Of a stretch of 64,000 bases of DNA, positions 42,747 to 52,615 are shown piece by piece. The notes under the pieces were generated by a model. That model was given only the letters and a program-made list of their open reading frames with translations. It was not told the origin of the DNA and searched no databases. Positions within the stretch are counted from its first letter, which is position 1. Every line of letters begins with the position of its first letter. The DNA is from SAR92 clade bacterium H231 (lineage in GTDB: Bacteria; Pseudomonadota; Gammaproteobacteria; Pseudomonadales; Porticoccaceae), in assembly GCA_025153775.1 (NCBI GenBank), contig JAOALC010000001.1, positions 682,001 to 746,000 of the forward strand. The letters run 5' to 3'. The position numbers were made by a program, and so were the translations under genes.

Positions 42747-43952
42747 TCACAGTTTTAAGCTGTCGACATAGCGCACTATGCGCTGAGCCGCTTCAACACA
42801 TTCATTGATGTCTGCCACCAGAGCCATGCGCACGCGATTCTGCCCTGGATTGCCTGTGGCTGTAGCTCTCGATAAATACTGGCCTGGGAGCAGAGTTACA
42901 TTTTGCTGGGCGTAAAGCCCCAGGGCAAACTGGGTATCGTCGATCGGTGTTTTGGGCCACAGGTAGAAGCTGGCGCTGGGCTCAGTAAATTCTAGTTTGC
43001 CACGCAGAATATCCGTGACCGCTGCAAATTTTTCTCGGTACAGGCGACGGTTTTCTACTACATGAACCTCATCAGTCCAGGCGGCAATTGAGGCTTCTTG
43101 GGTGGGTAGAGACATGGCGCAGCCGTGATAGGTGCGATATTTAAGAAAGTCCTGCAGCAGGCGGTGGTCGCCGGCAATAAAGCCGGAGCGCAAACCAGGC
43201 AGGTTGGAGCGCTTGGACAGGCTGTGAAAAACCACACAGCGACTAAAGTCTCTGCGCCCCAGCTGCCAGCAGGCGTCTAACAAGCCCAGTGGCGGATTGT
43301 CCTCATTAAAATACACCTCTGAGTAGCATTCGTCGCTGGACAGAATAAAGTCATATTTATCTGCCAGTTCTAGGGCCTGCTGGTACTGGGCCAGAGACAT
43401 AACTGCGCCGGTAGGGTTACCGGGAGAACAGAGCTGCAGCAGCTGACAGCGCTGCCAAACCTGCTCTGGCACCAGAGATAGGTCGGGGATAAAGCCATTT
43501 TGCGAGTTACAGTCGAGATAGTGCAACTCTGCACCAGCCAGTAAGGCTGCGCCCTCGTAGATTTGGTAGAAGGGGTTGGGCGAAACCACCAAGGGCTTGC
43601 GGTCAGCCCTGTCTATCACTGTTTGGGTAAAGGCAAACAGGGCCTCTCTGGTGCCTGTAACCGGCAGCACCTCCCTGTCTGGGTCAATGGTGTCAGCGGG
43701 CAGTGAAAAGCGCTGCTCCAGCCACCGGCCTATGGCTTCACGTAGCTGCGGGCTGCCGGCGGTGGTTGGGTACAGAGCCAGTTTGTCGACCGTATCGCGC
43801 AGGCGCTGTTTGACAAATTCCGGGGCCTGGTGCTTAGGCTCACCTATAGACAGAGCAATATGCTGCAGACCAGTTGGGGGCTCTGTTCCGGCTTTAAGCT
43901 GCCTGAGCTTCTCAAAGGGGTAGGGGTGCAGCAACTGGAGATTAGAGTTCAT
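42747..43952 (-). CDS. dapC: N-succinyldiaminopimelate aminotransferase
   Basis: This 401-residue class I/II PLP aminotransferase makes N-succinyl-LL-2,6-diaminopimelate in the succinylase lysine/DAP route, two genes from dapD. The PLP Lys is in HSLSKRSNLPGLRSG. SPGNPTGAVM and SSDECYSEVYF supply the Asn and Asp/Tyr contacts, and NRVRMALV has the carboxylate-binding Arg. It is 9 bp upstream of nth on this strand and 21 bp after glnD, so these genes likely share transcripts. Confidence 0.93.
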   Translation of the reverse strand: MNSNLQLLHPYPFEKLRQLKAGTEPPTGLQHIALSIGEPKHQAPEFVKQRLRDTVDKLALYPTTAGSPQLREAIGRWLEQRFSLPADTIDPDREVLPVTGTREALFAFTQTVIDRADRKPLVVSPNPFYQIYEGAALLAGAELHYLDCNSQNGFIPDLSLVPEQVWQRCQLLQLCSPGNPTGAVMSLAQYQQALELADKYDFILSSDECYSEVYFNEDNPPLGLLDACWQLGRRDFSRCVVFHSLSKRSNLPGLRSGFIAGDHRLLQDFLKYRTYHGCAMSLPTQEASIAAWTDEVHVVENRRLYREKFAAVTDILRGKLEFTEPSASFYLWPKTPIDDTQFALGLYAQQNVTLLPGQYLSRATATGNPGQNRVRMALVADINECVEAAQRIVRYVDSLKL

Positions 43953-43973
43953 GGTTTTGTCCCATAGCTTGAC

Positions 43974-46670
43974 TTAGGTATCTTCAGAGTTGCGCGCGTC
44001 TAATTCAGAACAGATAGTCTGCTGAAGTTTTTGACCAAAGGCTTCATCGGTCAATGGTTTGTGGCTGAAGTCAGTCAGGTAAAAAGTATCCTCAACCCGC
44101 TCGCCCAGGGTGGAGATTTTAGCATTATAGAGGTTGAGGCCAAAGCGCAGAAATATACTGGCTAGGTGAGCCAGCAGGCCGGGGCGGTCAGGAGTTATCA
44201 CTTCCAGGACCGTGGTGTTGGTCTCTGTGTCATTACTCAGGCTGGTCTGAGTTTTAAGGGTGAAGTTCTTCAGCTGGCGCGAGGTGCGCCGGGAGATATC
44301 AAACTTGACTGCACTGGGGTCCATAATGGCCTGCTTCAGCGAGTCAGCTACCAGAGTGCAGAGATTAGTGTCTGTGCCTATGGGGCGGTTTTCGTCGTCG
44401 AGAATATAGAACACATCAAAGGCGCGATTATCGCTGGTGGTATGCAGGCGGGCATCCTGAATATTCAGCTGCAACTGGTCCAGCACAGCGGCAATAATGG
44501 CAAAGATATTCTGTCGATCTGTGGCATGGACAAAAACCTGGGTGGCCACTGGTATCTCTACACCCACATCCCGGAGAACTACCACCGGGGTGCCTGGATG
44601 CTGATTGGCGATAATTGACTGGGTAAAGCTGGCTATATCCTCAGCCCGCTCGCGCAAAAAGAATTCCTGGTCCACATCACTCCACGCGGCCAGAGCCTGC
44701 TGCTCAGTGATAGCCTCGTCAGCTAGGATTCTAAGGGCTGCGGTCTTGGCATAGTCAACCCATACTGATTTATCCACCGGCACACCCAGCCCCTGCTGGA
44801 GGGCGCGTTTAGTCTCAAAATACAGGTTGCGCATCAATGAGCCTTTCCAGTCCGTCCACAGCTGCGGATTGGTGGCATTAACATCAGCTACCGTCAGCAC
44901 ATAGAGCAACTCTAGATGCATAAGATCGCCGCAGTGTTTGGCGAATTTGTAGATCACATCCGGGTCTGAAATATCCTCTCGCTGGGACACTGTGGACATC
45001 AGCAGGTGGTTCTCGACCAGCCATTGCAGCAGTTTGATTTCCTGAGATTGCAGCCCGTGGCGCTCGGCGAAGTCGGCAATATCCACTGAGCCCAGTACCG
45101 AGTGATCGCCGCCGCGCCCCTTGGCGATATCATGGTACAGGGCGGCAATAATAATCAGCTCGGGCTTGGGTAGATTTTTAAAGATATGAGCGGCCACTGG
45201 AAATTGCTCTGCTACCTCTGGTCGCGCCATTCGTCGGATATTGCGGACAACTTGCAGAGTGTGCACATCTACCGGATAGATATGAAATAAATCATGCTGG
45301 GTCTGACCGACAATTTTGCCAAACTCGGGCAGATAGCTACCGAGAATTCCGTAGCGATTCATGCGCTGCAACTGCAGGGATAGCATGTAAGGTGCGCGCA
45401 GCAGCCGCATAAATAGCTTTCGATTAATGGGGTCTGCTCTAAATTCGTCATTGATTAGATTTCTGTGCAGACGAATCTGGCGAATAGTCGAGGCGCGAAT
45501 ATCTTTGATATGTTCATTTTCACCCAGAATTACAAACAGCTCGAGTAGAGCGGAGGGCTGGTTGATAAAGATATCTTCGCCTCTGGTATCCAGGTAGTCG
45601 TCCCTTATCACAAAGCGCTCATTGATCTCGGTGATAACCTTGGCTTTGTTTTTGCGGTAAATAGCCTCGTCCAGATATTGCAAAAGCACATCGGTCAGCT
45701 CGCGTATCGACAGTACCGCCTGGTAATAGCGCTGCATAAACTTCTCTACACCCAGGCGCCCCTCGCTATCGCGAAAGCCGAGCATGGTGGCAAGTTTGCG
45801 CTGATAGTCAAACAGCAGGCGCTCTTCGGGCCGGCCGGCGATAAGATGCAGGCCGTAGCGGACCTTCCACAGAAACTCCTCCTCCCGGCGCAGGGTTAGA
45901 TATTCTTCTTCGGACAGAAAGCCGGCATGCACCAGCAGCGAGCGCCTGTGCACATTGAAGTGGCGCTTGGCGGTCCAGTTAATAAGCTGTATGTCCCGCA
46001 GGCCGCCGGGAGCCTCTTTAACATTGGGCTCTAGGTTGTACTCTGTATCCGCATGTTTGCGATGGCGGGCGCGCTGTTCGTCGATCTTGCCGCGATAGAA
46101 GTTGCTGGATGACCAGATTTTATTGGGGCCAGTTTTTTTCAGCATGGTCTGGCGCAGAGCTTTGTCGCCGCACAGCAGACGGGTTTCCATTAGGTTTGTG
46201 GCTATGCTGATATCAGCTTTGGCTTCGTCCACGCACTGGGATAGGGAGCGCACACTGTGGCCGATCTTAAGCTGAATATCCCATAAAAAAGTCAGAAATT
46301 GCTCGATACTCTGGCGATATTTCTGTGGCCGATTGCGACGCATAAGAATAAGCAGATCTATATCGGAATGGGGATGCAGTTCGCCGCGGCCATAGCCGCC
46401 AACGGCAATCAGACTAATATTGTCGTCCCATTCAAATCTGCTCCAGGCATAGCAGAGAATAATATCAGCAAAACGGGCAGCCTCATTGACCAGGCTGTGC
46501 ACATCTTCACCCTCGTGGAAGCGCCTAGAAAAATGGCTTTGAGCCGCATTTAGGGCATCCCGGAAGACGGTCACCGGATCGCCGCTGCCCAGGTCCGCAA
46601 GAAAACGCTTTTGATCAAAAAATAAGGGCACTGCCAAATCTGAGGGCAGCTGTATGGGTTCGCTCAACAT
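43974..46670 (-). CDS. glnD: Bifunctional uridylyltransferase/uridylyl-removing enzyme
   Basis: This 898-residue GlnD senses glutamine and uridylylates or deuridylylates PII. The nucleotidyltransferase motif GGYGRGELHPHSDIDLLIL lies near residue 100, the HD hydrolase motif LYHDIAKGRGGDHS in the middle, and two C-terminal ACT domains follow (around VFVHATDRQNIFAIIAAV and VLEVITPDRPGLLAHLA). The length is normal for the family. It is upstream of dapC and 68 bp downstream of map on the same strand. Confidence 0.96.
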   Translation of the reverse strand: MLSEPIQLPSDLAVPLFFDQKRFLADLGSGDPVTVFRDALNAAQSHFSRRFHEGEDVHSLVNEAARFADIILCYAWSRFEWDDNISLIAVGGYGRGELHPHSDIDLLILMRRNRPQKYRQSIEQFLTFLWDIQLKIGHSVRSLSQCVDEAKADISIATNLMETRLLCGDKALRQTMLKKTGPNKIWSSSNFYRGKIDEQRARHRKHADTEYNLEPNVKEAPGGLRDIQLINWTAKRHFNVHRRSLLVHAGFLSEEEYLTLRREEEFLWKVRYGLHLIAGRPEERLLFDYQRKLATMLGFRDSEGRLGVEKFMQRYYQAVLSIRELTDVLLQYLDEAIYRKNKAKVITEINERFVIRDDYLDTRGEDIFINQPSALLELFVILGENEHIKDIRASTIRQIRLHRNLINDEFRADPINRKLFMRLLRAPYMLSLQLQRMNRYGILGSYLPEFGKIVGQTQHDLFHIYPVDVHTLQVVRNIRRMARPEVAEQFPVAAHIFKNLPKPELIIIAALYHDIAKGRGGDHSVLGSVDIADFAERHGLQSQEIKLLQWLVENHLLMSTVSQREDISDPDVIYKFAKHCGDLMHLELLYVLTVADVNATNPQLWTDWKGSLMRNLYFETKRALQQGLGVPVDKSVWVDYAKTAALRILADEAITEQQALAAWSDVDQEFFLRERAEDIASFTQSIIANQHPGTPVVVLRDVGVEIPVATQVFVHATDRQNIFAIIAAVLDQLQLNIQDARLHTTSDNRAFDVFYILDDENRPIGTDTNLCTLVADSLKQAIMDPSAVKFDISRRTSRQLKNFTLKTQTSLSNDTETNTTVLEVITPDRPGLLAHLASIFLRFGLNLYNAKISTLGERVEDTFYLTDFSHKPLTDEAFGQKLQQTICSELDARNSEDT

Positions 46671-46738
46671 TAATTCAGTTTCTCATGATCTGGCTCGTCA
46701 CTGCGATAGTAGACAGGCCAGCGGGCTAATCGAAAATT

Positions 46739-47509
46739 TTAGAAAGATTCCTCACCGCGAGCGGTAAACACTTCAACACCATCTGCAGTCACCAACATAG
46801 TGTGTTCCCACTGTGACGACAGTCGCCCATCTTTGGTCTCTACTGTCCAGCCATCAGATTTTAGCTTGGTTTGGTGCTTGCCTGCATTGACCATAGGCTC
46901 AATGGTAAAGGTCATGCCCTCAACCAGCTCCAAGCCAGTATCTGGTCTGCCATAGTGGAGTATCTGTGGCTCCTGGTGAAACTCTGGCCCTATGCCATGA
47001 CCGCAGTAGTCGCGCACTACTGAGTAGTAGTTAGCTTCGGCATGGGTCTGAATAACATGGCCTATATCCCCCAGGCGAACACCGGGGCGCACCATTTCGA
47101 TGCCTTTATACAGACATTCCTGTGAGACTTTGATCAGTCGCTCAGCATGGCTGGGGACCTTGCCCACGGAATACATTTTGCTGGTGTCGCCATACCAGCC
47201 ATCCTTAATGACGGTTACATCTATATTTACTATATCGCCGTTTTTAAGTATCTTTTTGTCCGCGGGAATACCGTGGCAGACAACCTGATTCACCGAGGTG
47301 CATACGGATTTTGGAAAGCCGCGGTAACCCAGGCAGGCTGGAATCGCCTTTTGGATATTGACTATGTGCTCATGGCAGATTCTATCTAGCTCTTCGGTGG
47401 TAACTCCAGGCACAACATAGTCGCCAATCATTTCAAGCACTTCTGCGGCCATCCGGCCAGCCACGCGCATTTTGGCTATTTGATCTGGAGTTCGGAGTTC
47501 TACTGTCAT
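46739..47509 (-). CDS. map: Methionine aminopeptidase, type I
   Basis: This 256-residue type Ia methionyl aminopeptidase removes the initiator Met. Metal ligands are seen in NIDVTVIKDGWYGDTS (two Asp), GHGIGPEFH (His), TFTIEPM (Glu) and SSQWEHTMLV (Glu). ATG 47509 (MTVELRTPDQ) is preferred over a TTG four codons upstream. It is divergent from rpsB, the classical arrangement. Confidence 0.95.
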   Translation of the reverse strand: MTVELRTPDQIAKMRVAGRMAAEVLEMIGDYVVPGVTTEELDRICHEHIVNIQKAIPACLGYRGFPKSVCTSVNQVVCHGIPADKKILKNGDIVNIDVTVIKDGWYGDTSKMYSVGKVPSHAERLIKVSQECLYKGIEMVRPGVRLGDIGHVIQTHAEANYYSVVRDYCGHGIGPEFHQEPQILHYGRPDTGLELVEGMTFTIEPMVNAGKHQTKLKSDGWTVETKDGRLSSQWEHTMLVTADGVEVFTARGEESF

Positions 47510-47695
47510 TGATATTCTCAAGCACTCTGTAAGTTGTCTATTGTACGCATCTTCTGGTCATTGAGGGAGTGCTGTGGGTAAATTTCCCAGCCGAATTGGC
47601 CCCTGAGAGTTATTTTACGGTGCGTTTGGCGTTGAGCCAGTCTCAGTGGGGGCGCAGAAGCCGGTTTGAGCCAGCAAATCTCTGGGTATTTTTTC

Positions 47696-47724
47696 TTTAT
47701 ATGGCTGTTTGGTTATGGTATAAA
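47696..47724 (+). promoter_or_regulatory. Candidate rpsB promoter with GC-rich discriminator
   Basis: -35 TTTATA (47696-47701, 4/6) and -10 TATAAA (47719-47724, 5/6) have a 17-bp spacer and are followed by GCGCGCC. The GC-rich discriminator is typical of stringently controlled ribosomal promoters. Of the 371-bp gap between map and rpsB, the part upstream of 47696 holds no clear element. Confidence 0.6.
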
Positions 47725-47730
47725 GCGCGC

Positions 47731-47880
47731 CGTTGTAGGGATGTCCTTGCAGCGGTAATTATTAACTAAACGACACACACATTCCGACACGCTAATCTGG
47801 GTGCCTGTAAAGTAGTAGCAAGATCGCTTAACGGGTTGATTATCGGGGGATGTGGAGGCTTAACCCTTAGAGGAAAACTT
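47731..47880 (+). promoter_or_regulatory. rpsB 5' leader, candidate S2 autoregulatory RNA
   Basis: About 150 nt separate the predicted start site from the rpsB ATG. The distal part contains GGGTT (about 47831) complementary to AACCC near 47866-47870, and a G-rich GATGTGGAGGC stretch resembling the conserved element of gammaproteobacterial rpsB leaders, which bind S2 for feedback control. The SD AGAGGA immediately precedes ATG. The assignment relies on remembered motif resemblance and position. Confidence 0.5.
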
Positions 47881-48720
47881 ATGTCATCTGTCAGTATGCG
47901 AGATATGTTGCAGGCTGGTGTGCACTTTGGCCACCAAACCCGCTTCTGGAACCCCAAAATGAGCCAGTACATCTTTGGCTCACGCAATAAAGTCCATGTA
48001 ATCAACCTTGAACACACTGTGCCAGCTTTTAACGAAGCGCTAGAAATTCTGCGTGTGCACGCTGCTAAAGGTAATCAAATTCTTTTTGTCGGAACCAAGC
48101 GTGCCGCACAAAAAATCGTTAAAGAGCAAGCAGAGCGCTGCGCTATGCCCTATGTCAGCCATCGCTGGTTGGGCGGCATGCTCACTAACTACAAGACTAT
48201 CCGCGCTTCTATCCGCCGCTTTCGCGAGCTGGAGGGCCAAGAGGCTGATGGTACCTTTGAAAAGCTGACCAAGAAAGAAGTTCTGATGCGCACGCGCACC
48301 AAGGACAAGCTTGAGAACAGCATAGGTGGTATCAAGGATATGAACGGTCTGCCGGATATTCTGTTTGTGGTTGATGTTGACCACGAGCGTATCGCGATCA
48401 ACGAAGCCAACAAGCTGGGTATCCCAGTTGTAGGCATTGTGGATACCAATAGCGACCCGGACGGTGTTGACTATGTTATTCCAGGTAACGATGACTCGAT
48501 CCGCGCAATCAAGCTGTATGCAGCCTCGATTGCGGACGCTGTTCTTGAAGGTAAGGCGCAGTCAGCCACCATCACTAGCAAGGATGAGTTTGTTGAAGAG
48601 GTAGCTGTTGAAGCTGCTCCTGCGGCTGAGGCGGCTGAGGCTCCTGCGGCTGAGGCTCCTGCTCCAGCGGCTGAGGCTCCAGCAGCTGAAGAAGCGCCCA
48701 AGGAAGCCGCAGCGGAATAA
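47881..48720 (+). CDS. rpsB: 30S ribosomal protein S2
   Basis: This 279-residue S2 starts at ATG 47881 ([19 protein letters not shown]), with AGAGGA 7 nt upstream; the frame extends further upstream without initiation signals. Family blocks [36 protein letters not shown] and [17 protein letters not shown] are intact. Residues 239-279 are a low-complexity Ala/Glu/Pro tail absent from the 241-residue E. coli protein and encoded by imperfect GCTGAGGCTCC repeats. A strong hairpin terminator follows, before tsf. Confidence 0.97.
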   Translation: MSSVSMRDMLQAGVHFGHQTRFWNPKMSQYIFGSRNKVHVINLEHTVPAFNEALEILRVHAAKGNQILFVGTKRAAQKIVKEQAERCAMPYVSHRWLGGMLTNYKTIRASIRRFRELEGQEADGTFEKLTKKEVLMRTRTKDKLENSIGGIKDMNGLPDILFVVDVDHERIAINEANKLGIPVVGIVDTNSDPDGVDYVIPGNDDSIRAIKLYAASIADAVLEGKAQSATITSKDEFVEEVAVEAAPAAEAAEAPAAEAPAPAAEAPAAEEAPKEAAAE

Positions 48721-48761
48721 TTCCGACTGCAGCCGAACAGGCCAAAGCGCTGGTAATAAGT

Positions 48762-48788
48762 AAAAAGGGGGCCGCTGCCCCCTTTTTT
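48762..48788 (+). terminator. Intrinsic terminator/attenuator between rpsB and tsf
   Basis: GGGGGC-CGCT-GCCCCC is flanked by A5 and T6, so the stem can extend to 11 bp and is followed by a U-run. It would end most rpsB transcripts or allow partial read-through to tsf. Confidence 0.9.
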
Positions 48789-48820
48789 CCAACTGATTAA
48801 ATGTTTTAGAGAGGAATACA

Positions 48821-49684
48821 ATGTCACAGGTAACAGCATCTTTAGTAAAAGAGCTGCGAGATCGCACTGGTTTGGGCATGATGGAGTGCAAGAGAGCGCT
48901 GACTGAAGCCGGAGCCGATATTGACAAGGCAATTGAAGAATTGCGCAAGTCCAGCGGCATGAAAGCGGCTAAAAAAGCTGGCCGCACCGCGGCAGACGGA
49001 ATTGTGCTAATTAAGTCTGAAGGCGGCTATGCCATGATTATGGAAGTCAACAGTGAGACGGATTTTGCCGCTCGCGACGAGGGTTTTCTCAGCTTTGCCA
49101 ACAATGTTTTGGATGCTGGCTTCAGCGCCAAAGAAACTGATATAGCAGCCATTATGGCCGGCGACCTGACCAACGCTCGTGAAGCCCTGGTGCAGAAAAT
49201 CGGCGAAAATATCTCGGCTCGCCGAGCAGCTAGTCTGGAAGCGCCAGTAATTGGTGGCTATGTGCACAGCAATAATCGCATCGCAGTGCTAGTTGGAATG
49301 ACTGGCGGCAGCGAAGAGCTGGCGAGAGATGTAGCTATGCATGTTGCGGCAGTGAACCCTGCGGTGGTTAGTTCAGATCAGATGCCAGCAGAGCTGATTG
49401 CAGCTGAGAAAGAAATTTTTGCCGCCCAGGCTCGCGAGAGCGGTAAGCCAGAAGAAATTATTGAGAAGATGATCGGTGGACGAGTCAACAAGTTCTTGAA
49501 AGAGAGCAGTCTGCTTGATCAGCCTTTTGTCAAAGACCCAGATACCACTGTGGGCAAGCTGGTTGCAGCTGGCGGCGCAGAAGTCACTTCATTTGTGCGC
49601 TTTGAAGTGGGTGATGGTATTGAGGTTGAAGAAGTTGATTTTGCGGCAGAAGTAGCAGCTCAGGTTGCAGGTGCCAGCGAATAA
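48821..49684 (+). CDS. tsf: Elongation factor Ts
   Basis: This 287-residue EF-Ts exchanges GDP for GTP on EF-Tu. The N-terminal UBA-like domain reads VKELRDRTGLGMMECKRAL and the core motif is EVNSETDFAARDE. The length is normal. SD GAGAGGAAT precedes ATG. It follows rpsB beyond a terminator hairpin and is 16 bp before pyrH. Confidence 0.97.
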   Translation: MSQVTASLVKELRDRTGLGMMECKRALTEAGADIDKAIEELRKSSGMKAAKKAGRTAADGIVLIKSEGGYAMIMEVNSETDFAARDEGFLSFANNVLDAGFSAKETDIAAIMAGDLTNAREALVQKIGENISARRAASLEAPVIGGYVHSNNRIAVLVGMTGGSEELARDVAMHVAAVNPAVVSSDQMPAELIAAEKEIFAAQARESGKPEEIIEKMIGGRVNKFLKESSLLDQPFVKDPDTTVGKLVAAGGAEVTSFVRFEVGDGIEVEEVDFAAEVAAQVAGASE

Positions 49685-49700
49685 ATAGATAGGAGCAGTT

Positions 49701-50432
49701 ATGCCAACCGCCGGTAGAGAGAAAAAGTACAAACGTATCCTTCTCAAGCTTAGTGGTGAAGAGCTAATGGGCGAGGAGGGCTTTGGGATTGACCCCAAAG
49801 TGCTGGATCGCATGGCTCTGGAAATTGGCCAGCTTGTGGGCATTGGGGTCCAGGTTGGACTGGTTATAGGTGGTGGCAATCTGTTTCGTGGTGCTGCGCT
49901 CAATGCCGCTGGCATGGACCGCGTGACTGGCGATCATATGGGGATGTTGGCCACGGTGATGAATGCCCTGGCGATGCGCGATGCATTGGAGCGCACTAAT
50001 ATATCCTCCCATGTGATGTCATCCATACCCATGAGTGGTGTGGTTGAGCACTATGATCGCCGCCGCGCTATCCGCTATATTAAAGATGGCGATGTGGTTA
50101 TCTTTGCAGCAGGCACGGGCAATCCATTTTTTACTACCGACTCAGCAGCCTGTCTGCGCGGTATTGAAATTGATGCTGATGTGGTGCTCAAGGCGACTAA
50201 GGTAGATGGTGTTTACAGCGCAGATCCAATGCTTGATCCGGGCGCCGAACTCTACGATCATCTAACCTATGATCAGGTGCTGGACAAAAAGCTTGGGGTT
50301 ATGGATTTAACTGCCATATGTCTGTGTCGAGAGCATAATATGCCGCTCAGGGTTTTCCGTATGGCAAAACCGGGCGCTTTACTTAACCTGGTAGTTGGCG
50401 GTGCCGAGGGCACGCTGATTGAAGAGGGATAA
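49701..50432 (+). CDS. pyrH: Uridylate kinase
   Basis: This 243-residue hexameric UMP kinase of the amino-acid-kinase family makes UDP. Motifs include [37 protein letters not shown] and [18 protein letters not shown] lies before ATG. It is in the conserved tsf-pyrH-frr block. Confidence 0.97.
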   Translation: MPTAGREKKYKRILLKLSGEELMGEEGFGIDPKVLDRMALEIGQLVGIGVQVGLVIGGGNLFRGAALNAAGMDRVTGDHMGMLATVMNALAMRDALERTNISSHVMSSIPMSGVVEHYDRRRAIRYIKDGDVVIFAAGTGNPFFTTDSAACLRGIEIDADVVLKATKVDGVYSADPMLDPGAELYDHLTYDQVLDKKLGVMDLTAICLCREHNMPLRVFRMAKPGALLNLVVGGAEGTLIEEG

Positions 50433-50441
50433 GGGGTCACT

Positions 50442-50999
50442 ATGATTGATGAACTAAAACAAGACGCTGAAGAGCGTATGTCCAAGGCCTTGGATGCACT
50501 GGGCAGTGCCTTTAACAAAATTCGCACCGGCAGGGCCCACCCCAGCATTCTGGATGGGCTCTCCGTGGACTACTACGGTGTGGATACGCCGCTGAGCCAG
50601 GCCGCATCTATTGCCATTGAAGATGCCCGCACTCTCTCTGTTACTCCCTGGGAAAAGTCCCTGGTACCAGAGATTGAGAAGGCTATTATGAAGTCCGATC
50701 TGGGCCTAAACCCCTCTACAGCAGGCACGGTGATTCGCGTGCCTCTGCCTGCGCTGACCGAAGAGACTCGCAAGCACTACGGAAAGCAGGCCAAGGCTGA
50801 GGCCGAAGGTGCCCGCATTTCAATTCGCAATATTCGTCGCGATGTGATCTCTGATATCAAAGAGCTACAAAAAGCCAAAGATATTAGCGAAGACGAGGAG
50901 CGCAAGGCTCAGGACGATATTCAGAAGATCACGGATCGATTTGTGGCGAAAGTCGACGAGGCCTTGCTGGCCAAAGAAAAGGACTTGATGGAGATTTAA
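50442..50999 (+). CDS. frr: Ribosome recycling factor
   Basis: This 185-residue RRF releases ribosomes after termination with EF-G. The family blocks [23 protein letters not shown] and [12 protein letters not shown] are present, and the length is canonical. It is 9 bp after pyrH. Confidence 0.97.
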   Translation: MIDELKQDAEERMSKALDALGSAFNKIRTGRAHPSILDGLSVDYYGVDTPLSQAASIAIEDARTLSVTPWEKSLVPEIEKAIMKSDLGLNPSTAGTVIRVPLPALTEETRKHYGKQAKAEAEGARISIRNIRRDVISDIKELQKAKDISEDEERKAQDDIQKITDRFVAKVDEALLAKEKDLMEI

Positions 51000-51018
51000 T
51001 CTCCTCAGACTGAACATT

Positions 51019-51792
51019 ATGGCAGATCCAATTTCCATAGTATCTCCCCATCCGCTCAAGCATGTTGCCATTATTATGGATGGCAACAATCGCTGGGCTA
51101 AGCAGCGGGGCCTGGGCGGTATCACTGGTCATGAGGCTGGAGTTGAGCGTATTCGCGGAACTCTTGATGCTGCCCGTGACAATGGTATAGATACAGTGAC
51201 TCTGTTTGCCTTCAGCAGTGAAAACTGGAAACGACCGGATTTGGAAGTGCGCGGCCTGATGTCGCTATTCTCCTCCTACCTCAAGAAAGAAGCCAAGACC
51301 CTGCGCGACGATAGCGTTCGCCTCAGGGTAATAGGCAATCGCAGCAACTTTAGCGACCGGCTTAAGCGCCTGATCAACGATACCGAGACCATGACTGCCA
51401 ATGGTAACTTCACTCTCAATCTCTGTGTTGATTACGGTGGTCGTTGGGATATAGCGCGCACTGCTCAGACTCTGGCCTCTGAGGTGCAGATGGGTCGCCT
51501 GCGCTCCACTGATATAGATGAAGATCTGTTTAATAAATATATGCAGCAGGGTGGCATTACTGCCCCAGATCTGTGCATTCGCACAGCGGGTGAGCAGCGT
51601 ATTAGCAACTTCTTGCTGTGGCAGCTAGCGTACAGCGAACTGTATTTTGCTGACTGTTACTGGCCTGATTTTGATGCCAAAGCCCTGCAAATAGCTATCG
51701 AAGAATACTACTCCCGCCAGCGCCGCTTTGGTCTCCGCGAAGAGAGCAGCAATGTCTCTGAACTGGATACCGGTGAAAGCGCCCATGCTTAA
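51019..51792 (+). CDS. uppS: Di-trans,poly-cis-undecaprenyl-diphosphate synthase
   Basis: This 257-residue cis-prenyltransferase makes undecaprenyl diphosphate for peptidoglycan and other envelope polymers. Diagnostic blocks are IIMDGNNRWAKQRG (catalytic Asp), TLFAFSSENWKRP and the C-terminal LCIRTAGEQRISNFLLWQ. It overlaps the next gene, cdsA, by 8 bp. Confidence 0.96.
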   Translation: MADPISIVSPHPLKHVAIIMDGNNRWAKQRGLGGITGHEAGVERIRGTLDAARDNGIDTVTLFAFSSENWKRPDLEVRGLMSLFSSYLKKEAKTLRDDSVRLRVIGNRSNFSDRLKRLINDTETMTANGNFTLNLCVDYGGRWDIARTAQTLASEVQMGRLRSTDIDEDLFNKYMQQGGITAPDLCIRTAGEQRISNFLLWQLAYSELYFADCYWPDFDAKALQIAIEEYYSRQRRFGLREESSNVSELDTGESAHA

Positions 51793-52612
51793 ACAGCGGG
51801 TTCTCACAGCTATTGTAATGTTGGCTGTCCTACTGGGCATGTTGGTATACCTCTCACCTATGTGGTTTTCTCTGGCGCTGATACTGCTAGTTTTGGTGGC
51901 AGGCTGGGAGTGGAGCCATCTGATTAAAATCAGCTCCAAGGCTGGCAGGCTAGGTTTTCTGGCTTTGCTGTTGCTCTCGCTTTTGGCCTGTAGTTACTCT
52001 ATTGGCCTGTATTCCTCCTTTGATTTTGAACTTGGCACACAGATTAGTCTGATTGCTGTGGGGCTTTGGGCAATTATTTTTCTGTGGATTCAAGGCTATC
52101 CCTCAAGCGCAATTCTGTGGTCGCCGAAGCCGGTGCTGGGTCTGATCGGACTGCTGTTGCTGGTGGCTACCTGGGCAGCTGTGGCCTCAATACTGCACGG
52201 AGAGTTTGGCGCCTGGTTGCTGTTGCTGGCAATTGTTGTGATTGCATTCGCCGACATAGGTGGCTACATAGCGGGTAATCTTTTTGGCAAGCACAAACTA
52301 GCGCCCATAGTGAGCCCGGGTAAAACCTGGGAGGGCTTTGCCGGTGGGCTGGCTCTGCAGTTACCGCTGATTATGGGATTAATCTGGTTTCTACCCGACA
52401 CTGATATTCAAAACTGGTTTATTTTGCTGTTTCCAGTTGCTCTTTACTCTGTGCTGGGTGATCTTTTCGAGAGCATGATTAAGCGCCACAGTGGTGTTAA
52501 GGACAGCAGTCAGCTGCTGCCTGGCCATGGCGGATTACTCGATCGCATCGATGGCATTATGGCGGGCATGCCTCTGTTTGCTCTGCTGCTCAGCCAACTG
52601 AGTCTGCGTTAA
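51785..52612 (+). CDS. cdsA: Phosphatidate cytidylyltransferase
   Basis: This ~275-residue, multi-helix inner-membrane enzyme makes CDP-diacylglycerol from phosphatidate and CTP. The C-terminal CdsA signature runs from VLGDLFESMIKRHSGVKD to PGHGGLLDRIDG. ATG 51785 (MLKQRVLTAIVML) is chosen because it begins the first membrane helix; it overlaps the end of uppS. dxr follows after 3 bp. Confidence 0.94.
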   Translation: MLKQRVLTAIVMLAVLLGMLVYLSPMWFSLALILLVLVAGWEWSHLIKISSKAGRLGFLALLLLSLLACSYSIGLYSSFDFELGTQISLIAVGLWAIIFLWIQGYPSSAILWSPKPVLGLIGLLLLVATWAAVASILHGEFGAWLLLLAIVVIAFADIGGYIAGNLFGKHKLAPIVSPGKTWEGFAGGLALQLPLIMGLIWFLPDTDIQNWFILLFPVALYSVLGDLFESMIKRHSGVKDSSQLLPGHGGLLDRIDGIMAGMPLFALLLSQLSLR

Positions 52613-52615
52613 TTT

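Noticed and set aside
47569-47769. 66-codon open frame with a Trp-rich hydrophobic stretch upstream of rpsB
   Set aside because: It overlaps the candidate rpsB promoter, has no convincing SD and matches no family I know; more likely chance.
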